Shown: positions 44,965-53,989 of the stretch, in pieces
Layout of the letters: every line of letters begins with the position of its first letter
Numbering within the stretch: position 1 is the stretch's first letter
NCBI GenBank assembly: GCA_963831235.1
Contig: CAWHPS010000043.1
Location: forward strand, 1-64,000
Source: CAWHPS01 sp963831235
GTDB taxonomy: Bacteria > Fibrobacterota > OXYB2-FULL-49-7 > JAEUSG01
Reading direction: 5' to 3'
DNA: 64,000 bases
Program-made: the position numbers and the translations under genes
Notes under the pieces: generated by a model
Databases searched by the model: none
Seen by the model: only the letters and a program-made list of their open reading frames with translations
Told to the model about the DNA's origin: nothing

Positions 44965-46074
44965 ATGTCAGAACAGTTACCGAACGGCAAATATGACATC
45001 ATTAATGATTTTACAGATGAGTTAAATCTTTGTGGAAAAAGAATCCTTCCAGAAAAGTTAATCCCTAAAGAAGAAATGATATTGCGCATAACCGAAGAAA
45101 ATAAAAAGCCGGTATTATTACAAAGAATAAACGGTCAATGGGAAGCCATATCTCAAAAGGTAGTCTTCCATATTTTAATTAATCAAATGGAACAGGACTT
45201 TCATAAACATCTTGGCACAAAAGATCATCCTGCAAAACGGATACGCTGGATGGCTCATAATTATAGAGAATTTCTAAGGCAAACAAGTCAAACACAGCCG
45301 AAATTAAATCCAGGACAAATCGACACGCTATTAGGACTTACAACAACCTCAGCAATTACCAATTATTCACGCTTTATTCGTTTTCTTGTCCCTGACATTA
45401 AAAATATCAGTGAAAACTCCCCATTATTTTATTGTTCAGATTGGCTGGAAAAACCCATGTGGCGACCTAACATTCAAGAAAATGTCCTCTATCCATCAAT
45501 TTCTTTTGACCTTTCTAAACTTCAAACAGAAATAAAATGGCATTTCTTAGGCGGACTCCGAAGGAGCTATGTCTTGGAAACCCTCAAACAGTTTCCAATC
45601 AAAGGCATCTTTCTCAAACAGCTTTTTAGTAAAAATCAACCCATATATCCATCCAACGAATTCCCACTATTCAAGCATTTTATCGGATCGATAATTGATC
45701 CCACTTATGCCCAATATACGGTTATTGATTGTGATGCTCAAAATAACCCACGACCTGCTGTAGAACAAATAATCCGTCATTTCGGTCAGCCGGACTACAT
45801 ATTTCGTTCCAGCCTGAAATTCAATAAATTTGCTTCTTACAATGAATGGGGCTTCCATTTGTACTATCTCCACAAACAACCTGAATATTTTATTAAGACT
45901 AAAATCTATAAGCATCTAAAAAGCCGCTATAAGGTTGAAATCTATCCATTGGCTTCCAAACCTATTTGCCTGCCTTTTGGCAAGGGTTCGGCTTTATTAT
46001 TTAAGGATTTTAAACCACGCAAAATATCTTTCAAAGATTTTCTGGACGATTTTAACGAAAAGAGTTGTGTATGA
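44965..46074 (+). CDS. Putative replication protein with archaeo-eukaryotic-primase-like core
   Basis: The 369-residue protein matches no family I know outright, but its second half follows the order of AEP (TOTE-type) primases. It has VIDCDA (253-258) with the D-x-D metal pair, WGFHLYYL (295-302) as the s-x-H motif, VEIYP (324-328) in the third acidic position, and ICLPFGKG after it. The first half may be a DNA-binding domain (DTLLGLTTTSAITNYSRFIR). AAAGGA precedes the ATG. It overlaps the next gene as ATGA. With the repeats at 46972-47490 it could form a replication module. Assignment is inference from motifs. Confidence 0.5.
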   Translation: MSEQLPNGKYDIINDFTDELNLCGKRILPEKLIPKEEMILRITEENKKPVLLQRINGQWEAISQKVVFHILINQMEQDFHKHLGTKDHPAKRIRWMAHNYREFLRQTSQTQPKLNPGQIDTLLGLTTTSAITNYSRFIRFLVPDIKNISENSPLFYCSDWLEKPMWRPNIQENVLYPSISFDLSKLQTEIKWHFLGGLRRSYVLETLKQFPIKGIFLKQLFSKNQPIYPSNEFPLFKHFIGSIIDPTYAQYTVIDCDAQNNPRPAVEQIIRHFGQPDYIFRSSLKFNKFASYNEWGFHLYYLHKQPEYFIKTKIYKHLKSRYKVEIYPLASKPICLPFGKGSALLFKDFKPRKISFKDFLDDFNEKSCV

Positions 46075-46832
46075 AAAGACTGTACAACAATTATTCAATG
46101 CATATTAAGAGGTGGATAGAAGAAGGTCCAAATGAAGATGAAAAAAACCTACAGGGGTTTTGGAATGAATTAGTTTTTGCAATTTTAAGACATTACTACT
46201 GGTTAGGAAATAAGGATGATGAAATTCACAGAGAAACATGGGATTGGGTTGATAGCCATGATATTCTTTCACTACCACAAACCTGTATTGTTACTGAAAG
46301 AGATATGGAAAGAATAATCCGGGACGGGATCAAGTATTGTCATGACCATCCCGAGTTGGTTCGGAGAAATACAACCGCTCAAACATTTCCAATAACACTT
46401 GATCATGTTAAAGAAATTATCAGGCTAATGGACATAAATGAATGGAACACATTTAACCTGCGATGGTTCTGTTTTATCTTTCGCTTATATCGGTTTGTGG
46501 CGACAAATGGAGAAAGATATAGAAAAAACGGATGGTATTATGTCAGTAGCCGTGATATGTGGACGTTTGGATTTTACGGGAGTAATACTGAAACAAAAAA
46601 AAGATATAGGAAATTCTTAGAAAAAACTAAAAACAACCAGATTATTTATTTTACTGGAAGAAAACAATCACATTTAAAAGTAAAACTTCGTATTATTCCA
46701 AGGATATCTGATAACAAAGATATAACAACACCTACTGAAGCTTTGATTTGTTATTACAGTAGTGATAAAATTGAAACTATTTTTAGAAAAGTTAAAAAAG
46801 AATATTATGATTGTTTAATACGGGTTGTTTAA
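46071..46832 (+). CDS. Unknown protein coupled to the primase-like gene
   Basis: 253 residues from ATG 46071 (ATGA overlap with the upstream stop). It is rich in Trp/Tyr and basic residues (WNTFNLRWFCFIFRLYRFVA; NGWYYVSSRDMWTFGFYGS), with no membrane helix pattern long enough for a clear call and no known motif. The C-terminal part looks like a winged-helix or beta domain. By position it may be a helicase loader, a Rep partner or an origin-binding protein. Confidence 0.55.
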   Translation: MKRLYNNYSMHIKRWIEEGPNEDEKNLQGFWNELVFAILRHYYWLGNKDDEIHRETWDWVDSHDILSLPQTCIVTERDMERIIRDGIKYCHDHPELVRRNTTAQTFPITLDHVKEIIRLMDINEWNTFNLRWFCFIFRLYRFVATNGERYRKNGWYYVSSRDMWTFGFYGSNTETKKRYRKFLEKTKNNQIIYFTGRKQSHLKVKLRIIPRISDNKDITTPTEALICYYSSDKIETIFRKVKKEYYDCLIRVV

Positions 46833-46971
46833 AGTTTCATTCTATCAAAGGAAAAAAAAGATAATTTTACAACTATTCAGAATATTTTAAGAAAAGTATT
46901 ATGATTGTTTTGATTCGGATTCTTTGATTGTAACATTTTAAAAAATTAATAAACAAAAAGGTATATTACTC

Positions 46972-47092
46972 TATTGTCCACTTTTTTAAGAGTTAAGGTA
47001 TTGATTTCTAAAAGAAACATTAAAAAATCCGTTTTAGAAGTATGATTTTTTGATCAGGTTTCACAATACCTTATATATTGTCCACTTTTTTA
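46972..47092 (+). repeat. 17-bp direct repeat TATTGTCCACTTTTTTA, two copies
   Basis: Exact copies at 46972-46988 and 47076-47092, 104 bp apart. They are possible protein-binding iterons or the ends of a short duplicated segment. Confidence 0.55.
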
Positions 47093-47251
47093 TAAATCTG
47101 ACATACAAAAAGACAGGTGTTCAACACACCCCGACAACCATTCATTATTGGTTTTTTGTTCACGTCTGTCAACTTGGGTGGGATTGGACGGTCAGCTTGG
47201 CTGGGATCGGGCATCAAACAACATCCTCTAATAAAATAGTGAGAAAAGATA

Positions 47252-47278
47252 AACCCCCTCAATACTGATGAGGGGGTT
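47252..47278. terminator. 10-bp perfect hairpin, copy 1 of a repeated module
   Basis: AACCCCCTCA (47252-47261) pairs with TGAGGGGGTT (47269-47278). It is followed by TATAATCCCCACCG and CTGTCCGT, a layout repeated at 47914-47957. Confidence 0.6.
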
Positions 47279-47355
47279 ATAATCCCCACCGATCTGTCCG
47301 TCTTTAGCTTGGAACAAGTTAAGAAAACAGCTAATTTTGACTAAGAATGTAAAAT

Positions 47356-47488
47356 GGCGATTTTGATTTAATTTCAATAATACCCTTCGTTTTTAGCCTA
47401 AAACAGCGTTTATCGAATAAACGCTATTTTGATTTAATTTCGGCAGTACCCTTGATTTTTAGGTTAAAAACATCATTTATTAAATAAA
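47356..47488. repeat. 66-bp tandem repeat, about two copies, iteron-like
   Basis: The block TTTTGATTTAATTT starts at 47361 and again at 47427, a 66-bp period. Each copy contains ACCCTT, a GATTTTTAG-like block and an AAATAAACGCTA-type end. The first copy holds a palindrome AGCGTTTAT-CGA-ATAAACGCT. Such AT-rich tandem units near a Rep-like gene resemble origin iterons. Confidence 0.55.
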
Positions 47489-47626
47489 CGCTATAGTCAT
47501 CTTAAAACACCTTGCAAACCTGTCCGTGACAAGCCCTACAGTTAAGAATGGTCTAAAAAATAATAAGGAATAGTGAGCCTAAAATTGATTCAAAGCTCAA
47601 CGTTGATATCCGAACACCCCGGGAGA

Positions 47627-47894
47627 GCTTGAAAACCGATGGAACCCACCACCGTGCTTTGGCTCCGTTTGGACTGATGCAAAAGCTGAATGGCTATTTT
47701 ATTATGATATATATAATATGAAAAACTTACCTGAAAAAAGCATAGGCGCAATTAGAGGGTGGATAGAAAATTCGCCTAAAACATGGAGTCATTATCAGAT
47801 TATAGATGGTAAAGCAAAGAAAATATCGGCTGACACATTTTATAATTTGCTTGATAGCGGTTCCACGATAAACCCGCCACGGTATGTCGAATGA
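47627..47894 (+). pseudogene. Relic of a DnaQ-type exonuclease gene
   Basis: From TTG 47629 it reads LKTDGTHHRALA, the same as the intact exonuclease at 48159-48770. It then breaks frame and continues as DAKAEWLFYYDIYNMKNLPE to a stop at 47894 (an ATG at 47718 would give 58 residues). The upstream DNA (47529-47626) also matches the leader of the intact gene (47948-48049). This is a deleted, tandem-duplicated copy. Confidence 0.65.
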
Positions 47895-47913
47895 TTTATT
47901 GTTTTGAAGAGAC

Positions 47914-48049
47914 ACCCCCTCATTTGTGTTGAGGGGGTTGTATCCCGCCGACCTGTCCGTGAATATCAAATAGCCTTAAAAACAATAAGGAATATCACCC
48001 CTCAAATTGATTCAAAGCCCCCAGGCTATCTGAACACTTCGGGAACAAG
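47914..48049 (+). repeat. Second copy of the hairpin/leader module upstream of the exonuclease
   Basis: ACCCCCTCA/TGAGGGGGT hairpin (47914-47922 / 47930-47938) is followed by CCTGTCCGTGA, AACAATAAGGAATA and TTGATTCAAAGC blocks that recur in the same order at 47529-47626. The hairpin part recurs at 47252. Confidence 0.55.
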
Positions 48050-48158
48050 GAACAAACCCCTACAACCCCTTATCTCTTACCACAGGAAGGCTGGAACACT
48101 TTGTAACCCCTGCCGCTAATTATTTACTCAGCAAGGACTAATTCGTTATATTTAAATC

Positions 48159-48770
48159 ATGGGAAACTACACTGCCGTTGTCATTGACTTTGAGACCACG
48201 GGCCTTTCTCCCAATTATGGCGATAGAACAATAGAGGTCGGCGCTGTCCTGATTTCCAACAATCAAATTGTGGACAGATTTCAAAGTTTGATGAACCCTG
48301 AAAAACGAATATCAAGTTTTATTGAGGCTTATACAGGGATCACTAATAGGATGCTTTCAACTGCACCCCCAATAAGAGTTGTGATGACAAAATTAACAGG
48401 GTTTATTGCCAACCATCACCTTATAGCGCATAACGCCTCTTTCGATACCCGCTTTTTGGACGCTGAATGGGGACGCATTAACCACAGACGGAAAAATTCT
48501 TATGCTTGTTCGATGCTGGCCGCACGAAGGGTCTATCCTGAAGCTCCGAATCACAAATTGGAAACCTTAGTGCGATACAAAAGTTTGAAAACGGATGGAA
48601 CACATCACAGAGCTTTGGCTGATGCCGAAATGACATCCCATTTGTGGATTAGGATGGTTCAAGACATTAAAGTAAAATACGGGCTACAAACGGTTCCTTT
48701 TGGACTGATGCAAAAATTAGGCAGGGTGCCGAAGAAGAAAGTCCATGAATTTTTGGCGAAGCAGAGGTAG
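48159..48770 (+). CDS. DnaQ-like 3'-5' exonuclease
   Basis: The 203-residue protein carries the full DEDDh set: D10 and E12 in VVIDFETTG, D96 in HNASFDTRF, H150 and D155 in THHRALADAEM. It is the size of stand-alone DnaQ/epsilon-like exonucleases. It would remove 3' ends of DNA (or RNA) and may proofread or process element DNA. No strong RBS precedes ATG 48159. A relic copy lies just upstream. Confidence 0.88.
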   Translation: MGNYTAVVIDFETTGLSPNYGDRTIEVGAVLISNNQIVDRFQSLMNPEKRISSFIEAYTGITNRMLSTAPPIRVVMTKLTGFIANHHLIAHNASFDTRFLDAEWGRINHRRKNSYACSMLAARRVYPEAPNHKLETLVRYKSLKTDGTHHRALADAEMTSHLWIRMVQDIKVKYGLQTVPFGLMQKLGRVPKKKVHEFLAKQR

Positions 48771-48827
48771 CGCCAAAGCGATTCCATAAATGCAGACCGC
48801 ACTCGCATTGTATGTTCTCAATGATCC

Positions 48828-51164
48828 CTAATTATTTCCTGCATTCGGGATATAATCGTTAGCTGCTGGCTGGTAGAGGACTTTTCCATATTGGAAGTCA
48901 TCATAATAATCAAAAATACCGGAGTCTATAATTGTGCCATCCACCGAACCCCACCAATTTTGTTGGACTGTTATATCTGAAGAGTTTTGGTTTGAAAAGT
49001 TATTGTTTAAGTTATGACAAATATTGTTATTAGAAATCAGTAATCCCGTGCGGTCACTACCTTCACATATTATACCCACTTTATTGCTATCAATAAGGTT
49101 ATAAGTAATTTGCACTTGGGAGCTACTATAAACATCAATGCCTGCTTTATTTACAGGGTGTACAGAATTGGCTTGTCCATAACCATTGGCACTTATTTTG
49201 TTATACATGATTTGACAGCCTCCTGATGTATAAATCCCACGGTCGGAATTATTGATAATTGCATTGTTTTTAATAACATGTTTACCATATCCAGCAAAAA
49301 TGCCGTCCTGCATATTATTAGAAATTACATTGTTTGTGATGGTTGCAGAATCCGTGCTCTCCATGTAAATTCCTCCATAATTGTTTGATATTATATTGCT
49401 ATCAATAATTGGAAATCCCATATCACAATGGATTCCACAGCCATTATCCTTTATAATATTGCCTGTTATTCTCGGTGAACATACATCCCATCCACCACTT
49501 AATATTCCACAATCGCTATTTTTCGTTATCGTACAGTAAGAAACGGTTGGTGATGAACCATTATCGCAATAAATACCAAGTTGAGCATATTGGATCCGGC
49601 AGAACTTCAATACACGGTTTGTTCTATCAGGAATAATCCCTCGCTGAGTCGCCTTGATCAGATCTACTTGTTGACCATCAGCCCGAGCTAAAGTGACGAA
49701 CTGTATATATTGCCAATCACCGGGAGAAGGGGACAATTCTGCGGAGGTAAAAACAATAGAGTCCGTTTGAGTCCCAACAGCTTGCAACACCCCGCCAATT
49801 TTAAAGCACATGTTTTTCTGAAAGCGTATTTCAACACCGGCTTCAATTACCACCTGATAATCAAATGGGATAAACAAATTTTGGTTTATAATGTATGGGC
49901 TTAACGCTTTCTTGAACACATAATCTGTTGGAAGCATACCCCCAACAAAGTTTCCGACAAAAACCTTAAAAGTATCAATTCCAGTATTTCGGTCATCATC
50001 AATCACCGCAACAACAACCGTGTTTAAACCAAGGGTATTGAATATATGTGTCGTGGTATTTGAAGTGAGGCTGCTATCATCCCAGGTTCCATCATTATTA
50101 AAATCCCATTTATAGGCTGTTATCAATCCAAATTCCTGATGAGAAATTGTATTAAAAGTAACGGGGGTACTGATTGGTACCGTTGTATCCCTTATGGAAT
50201 CAATTCTCGGAACATCTCTTAAAACACGAATATTTATTGTATCACACTTGGAGTTGCTATCATCGTCCACGACTTTAAATATGCATTGAAAGTTGCTATC
50301 GCCAATAGCAGGAGCTATGATAGTCGTATCACCGCTCACGGACTTTTTAAAGACTCCAGTATTCCCAATATCCCAATACATCCCTATAATTTTACCCAGC
50401 GTATCTTTTGCAGTTCCTTTCAGACGAATAGTATCCATAATTGAAACCACGGTATCAAAGCCTGCGTCCACAACAGGCAGTCCCGAAAATTCTCCTCCAT
50501 ATAAAAGGACTGTATCCAGATTGGTTGGATGACCATCATCAACCTTAATATTCATTATTTTCACGGAATAATTACTTAATGTGGGATCGAAAATTACCTG
50601 ATATATTCCCTTTGGAACTTTAGTAAACGAAAAGTGTCCTCCAATTATCGGCTTAGTTAAAAAACGTGTTCCGGGAATATATATGGTAACCCTAACCTGA
50701 TTGGTATCGTTTTGTCCCAACATACGGGATACACCCATGATCCCACCGGCTGTTTTAACGGTATCAGTACCTACTCTTACACCACCGGTATCTCGGACAT
50801 TTATGCTATCGACTAAAACAACAAGCCCATCAGTGGATTCGCCATAAATATTGTATGCACCACTGTCAGGCAAGGGGAAGAAATATATTCCTTCCGAGTT
50901 TGTAAAGATTATTGTATCAATATTACTTTCATTAGCATATCTTTTTTGAGCCGAACCTCCAAATGAGGGGACATAACGGACATCAAAGATTTGAACTTTT
51001 GCCCCGCTTGCAGGATCGCCATTGGTATATACCAACTTACCCTGTATGTTCATTCCGTTCCCGTTTGTGGTTTCCGTTGAGCCAATCTCCGTTGGCTTAT
51101 TTGTGCAACCTGCAAGTCCGATAACCATAACGCCAATAATAAAAAACAGATTAAATTTGTTCAT
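48828..51164 (-). CDS. Lipoprotein with Ig/PKD domains and a right-handed beta-helix
   Basis: The signal peptide ends at the lipobox IGLAGC (Cys20). A carboxypeptidase-regulatory-like domain follows (KLVYTNGDPASGAKVQIFDV), then two PKD-like modules (GLPVVDAGFDTVVS; ITAYKWDFNNDGTWDDSS, about 235-400). The C-terminal 330 residues are a parallel beta-helix (PbH1 repeats such as GGIYMESTDSATITNNVISN) ending with QQNWWGS. Beta-helices of this type bind or cleave polysaccharides; no lyase active site is assigned. GGGGAT precedes the ATG. It is encoded next to a TIGR02147 protein. Confidence 0.82.
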   Translation of the reverse strand: MNKFNLFFIIGVMVIGLAGCTNKPTEIGSTETTNGNGMNIQGKLVYTNGDPASGAKVQIFDVRYVPSFGGSAQKRYANESNIDTIIFTNSEGIYFFPLPDSGAYNIYGESTDGLVVLVDSINVRDTGGVRVGTDTVKTAGGIMGVSRMLGQNDTNQVRVTIYIPGTRFLTKPIIGGHFSFTKVPKGIYQVIFDPTLSNYSVKIMNIKVDDGHPTNLDTVLLYGGEFSGLPVVDAGFDTVVSIMDTIRLKGTAKDTLGKIIGMYWDIGNTGVFKKSVSGDTTIIAPAIGDSNFQCIFKVVDDDSNSKCDTINIRVLRDVPRIDSIRDTTVPISTPVTFNTISHQEFGLITAYKWDFNNDGTWDDSSLTSNTTTHIFNTLGLNTVVVAVIDDDRNTGIDTFKVFVGNFVGGMLPTDYVFKKALSPYIINQNLFIPFDYQVVIEAGVEIRFQKNMCFKIGGVLQAVGTQTDSIVFTSAELSPSPGDWQYIQFVTLARADGQQVDLIKATQRGIIPDRTNRVLKFCRIQYAQLGIYCDNGSSPTVSYCTITKNSDCGILSGGWDVCSPRITGNIIKDNGCGIHCDMGFPIIDSNIISNNYGGIYMESTDSATITNNVISNNMQDGIFAGYGKHVIKNNAIINNSDRGIYTSGGCQIMYNKISANGYGQANSVHPVNKAGIDVYSSSQVQITYNLIDSNKVGIICEGSDRTGLLISNNNICHNLNNNFSNQNSSDITVQQNWWGSVDGTIIDSGIFDYYDDFQYGKVLYQPAANDYIPNAGNN

Positions 51165-51177
51165 GGCATCCCCAATT

Positions 51178-51990
51178 TCATTGTTTTGTTAATGGAAAAC
51201 AATTGAAGTTTATTTGATATATTGAATTCGCATCTTTAAATTGACCTTCCAGCTCAACCAGTTCTTTGCGCCATTGCTTTATCTTGTTTTTGACAAGAGA
51301 TAGACCATCCTTTGACAGCCTCATGGTCAAAGTTGAAAAATCAACCAATTCTCTCGGAAAACGGTTGATTGCTTCTTCAGCGAGGCGAATTGTAGAGCGC
51401 TGATAATTATTAATCGCAATAGATCGCCATTCGTCTCCAGTCGTAATATGGTTTTCACAAGACTCATAATATCCGTTACGGTTTTTCTTTATTAAACTCA
51501 ACTGTTCCAGTAGCAGAATCGCTTTCTTGGCTTCTTTGGGTTTTATATTCGGTTGCAATTTCCTTGACAAATCGTTATAGTCGCCATTAAATCGACAAAT
51601 ACCCAATAGCTCTCGGATAGCGATATAATACCATTCCTCAAAATACCTGTATTGGGCTTCTTGTAACGTTTTTGCCTTTGATGAATGATAAACGAGAAGC
51701 TGTTCGAAATATTGCTTTTTTTCATCTTGGCTTTTCACCTGATCAAACAATATAAGCAGATTAAAATACTCCATTTCTTTTTTCGTAAATTTGAGTATTT
51801 TATAAAACTTTGTTGCAAGTCTTAAGGATAGGTTTCTTTTCTTTTGTAGAACTTTCGTGAAGGTGCTTGAGCTTAATCCAACTTTGGATGCAACAAAACG
51901 ATGCGAAAAATTCGGATTATCATTCTTTCGGGCTGTATAGTAATCTTTTAAGAATTTCCGATAATCCCAATATTCAAAAACGCTAATCAT
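51178..51990 (-). CDS. TIGR02147-family protein
   Basis: The 270-residue protein starts ISVFEYWDYRKFLKDYYTAR and continues with an HTH-like segment (SHRFVASKVGLSSSTFTKVL QKKRNLS), the hallmark of TIGR02147, a family expanded in Fibrobacter. The C-terminal part is helical (AINNYQRSTIRLAEEAINRF). It is a likely transcription regulator. It is transcribed just ahead of the beta-helix lipoprotein (13 bp apart), so the pair probably forms one unit. This is the strongest taxonomic clue in the window. Confidence 0.78.
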   Translation of the reverse strand: MISVFEYWDYRKFLKDYYTARKNDNPNFSHRFVASKVGLSSSTFTKVLQKKRNLSLRLATKFYKILKFTKKEMEYFNLLILFDQVKSQDEKKQYFEQLLVYHSSKAKTLQEAQYRYFEEWYYIAIRELLGICRFNGDYNDLSRKLQPNIKPKEAKKAILLLEQLSLIKKNRNGYYESCENHITTGDEWRSIAINNYQRSTIRLAEEAINRFPRELVDFSTLTMRLSKDGLSLVKNKIKQWRKELVELEGQFKDANSIYQINFNCFPLTKQ

Positions 51991-52405
51991 TTTTAGACCC
52001 TTTGCGCACAGTTTTTCACTTTCTTTTTAAAGAATATACCATAGGATTTTTCTACTTTGCAACAATACTGTAAATATTTCGATGACAATTGTCACCATTA
52101 ATATGCCCTCTTATGGTGCTACGGAATTGATATCTTATCGTTCTCAGTATAATTGTGAAGTCTATAAGCGTATTGAAAAACTATTAAACAGGCAATTATT
52201 ATTGATGTTTTGTCACCACATGTGTAGCTATTAATGGAAATCTACGGAATATTTTCTTCATTTTAAATTCTTTTCTTTGCCCAGACGGAATAAAGCTCAA
52301 GACTTTATTAGGGCTTTCTGTGTACAAACGCTATATTCGTTTACGTCAGTTACTATATTTTAACCCAATCAAAGAATTACTTGAAACGTTAAAAAGGAAC
52401 TTCCC
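51991..52405. other. Divergent intergenic control region
   Basis: About 415 AT-rich bases between the divergent TIGR02147 and PepSY-like genes. It holds a 12-bp perfect palindrome (52083-52094), listed separately. No ORF or RNA gene is seen. Confidence 0.45.
52083..52094. promoter_or_regulatory. 12-bp palindrome TGACAATTGTCA, candidate operator
   Basis: A perfect palindrome about 90 bp upstream of the TIGR02147 start. It may bind a dimeric regulator, perhaps the TIGR02147 protein itself. Confidence 0.35.
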
Positions 52406-52918
52406 ATGATTGCTATCAAAACAATTCTCTCTCTTGCTGTTATGTTATGTGTCTGCGGTATGGCAATCGGTAACGAACATGAAAAGGAATTGAAGAAATC
52501 CGATCTTCCGCCTGTGGTGCTTGCATCCTTTGAAAAAGCTTATCCCAAAGCTTGTATCAAGGAAGTCGAAAAAGAGACAGTAAATGGAACAGAGTATTTC
52601 GGAATAGAGGCAAAAAGCAAAATATGTTTCTTTTGCTGTGGTACAAAGATCGATGTACTTTATACGCCCGATGGGGTTTTGTATGAAACCCGAACAAAGA
52701 TATGTGCGGACAAGCTACCTGAAGCGGTAAAGAAAGCCATAGCAACAAAATACCCCGGCAGTAAGATTCATAGAGCGGAAGAGTTGGTTCGTGGTACGGT
52801 CACGGAATATTCATGTAAAATAAAGAGTGGAAAAGAAAAGATCGTGGTACTTGTTGGCGCTGACGGCACGGTCATTAAAGTTGGTGATGATAAACACGAA
52901 GAAAAGGGTGATAAATAG
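52406..52918 (+). CDS. Exported PepSY-like protein
   Basis: Signal peptide MIAIKTILSLAVMLCVCGMA, then two PepSY-like repeats with PPVVLASFEKAYPKACIKEV and LPEAVKKAIATKYPGSKIHR, each followed by a beta-rich half. AAAGGA precedes the ATG. The first half has an unusual CFFCCG cluster that could bind metal. PepSY-like proteins are often inhibitors or binding proteins in the periplasm. The partner is not evident. Confidence 0.72.
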   Translation: MIAIKTILSLAVMLCVCGMAIGNEHEKELKKSDLPPVVLASFEKAYPKACIKEVEKETVNGTEYFGIEAKSKICFFCCGTKIDVLYTPDGVLYETRTKICADKLPEAVKKAIATKYPGSKIHRAEELVRGTVTEYSCKIKSGKEKIVVLVGADGTVIKVGDDKHEEKGDK

Positions 52919-53178
52919 AAAGTCTTGGAACTGCCTGTATAGTGATATCTTTTGAAAGGTCTGAAAATCCTTAAAAATATATACCAGCCGGAGGAGCACC
53001 CCCAAAGTGCTTTAGAATTCGTGCGAAAAAGACTTCATCCGTACCATCAAACAAAATGGTCTTTTTATTGAATATTTTTAATAATACCGACTTTTTGCAC
53101 ATCGGAGAGCGGGTAAAATTTATTTATATGAATCAAGTCCGCCCTTATCGTGGAACAGCCGTTTAGAAGGAGGATTTG

Positions 53179-53874
53179 ATGATTCATAAAGGAAATAATC
53201 GAGCCGCTTCTATTCTTGGATGTCCTGCTTCTTCACAGAACCTACTACCGATTAAACTACCGAAGCCCACACTTGATCGTGGTAAATCATTATTAAAAGC
53301 ATTACAGCAAAGAAAAACCATCCGTGAAATAAGTGATAGGAAACTTTCTTTGCAAGCCATTTCAAATCTCTTATGGGCGGCGTGTGGAGTAAATCGTAAA
53401 AAAGGTCCATTTGGAATTTCTGGAAGAACTGCTGCGTCCGCAAGCAACTCACAGGAGATAGATATTTACGCTGCGATGGAAGATGGTGTTTATTTCTACG
53501 ATGCCCTGAATCATTCGTTGCTTCCCATTGTGGGGACAGACCTTCGTTCGCTTGCGATAGGGCATGGTCAGTCTATCTTTGGTTCAAAAGCTCCGATTCG
53601 TTTAATTTATGTTGCGGATATTGATAAACTTACCCATACAAAAGGCTTTCAAGAATCAGGACTGCAAAACCCCGAAATTCAAAAATCGTATTATTATGTT
53701 GATACAGGTCTTATTGCAGGCAATGTCTATTTGTTTTCTGCTTCTCAAGGCTTGGCATCATGGTTCCATAATTGTGACAAATCCGGTCTCATAATAAAAT
53801 TGAAATTGCGAGCTGATCAACGGGTTCTTTTTGCCCAAACAGTTGGATATCCTACGAAAAAACAGTCAAAATAG
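53179..53874 (+). CDS. SagB/ThcOx-type nitroreductase-fold protein
   Basis: ATG 53179 is used because AGGAGG precedes it (231 residues). The fold markers are LLKALQQRKTIREISDRKLS near the start, LSNLLWAACGVNRKKG-type FMN-binding stretch, GRTAASASNSQEIDIYAAME and a C-terminal GLASWFHNC. This is the SagB-like group of nitroreductases, FMN-dependent oxidoreductases, some of which oxidise azoline rings in peptide natural products. No peptide precursor or cyclodehydratase gene is adjacent, so a stand-alone reductase is more likely. Confidence 0.8.
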   Translation: MIHKGNNRAASILGCPASSQNLLPIKLPKPTLDRGKSLLKALQQRKTIREISDRKLSLQAISNLLWAACGVNRKKGPFGISGRTAASASNSQEIDIYAAMEDGVYFYDALNHSLLPIVGTDLRSLAIGHGQSIFGSKAPIRLIYVADIDKLTHTKGFQESGLQNPEIQKSYYYVDTGLIAGNVYLFSASQGLASWFHNCDKSGLIIKLKLRADQRVLFAQTVGYPTKKQSK

Positions 53875-53989
53875 TTCTCTTCTGCGTATCCTGTCTGTAC
53901 ACAGCCCCATCTCTTGCCGTTTGCGGGTATTATAAAACTATAAACCGTAGAATTGTATATTTTACCATTCCTCCCCAAAGAACTTAATT

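Larger units (their letters stand above)
46833..47640. other. Gene-free region rich in repeats
   Basis: About 800 bases with no gene. It contains a repeated 17-mer, a 66-bp tandem repeat, hairpins and modules repeated further on, each listed separately. The density of repeats beside a replication-like gene pair suggests an origin or transfer region. Confidence 0.5.

Noticed and set aside
46833..48158. CRISPR array
   Set aside because: The repeats differ in length and spacing, with only two or three copies and no regular spacers or cas genes.
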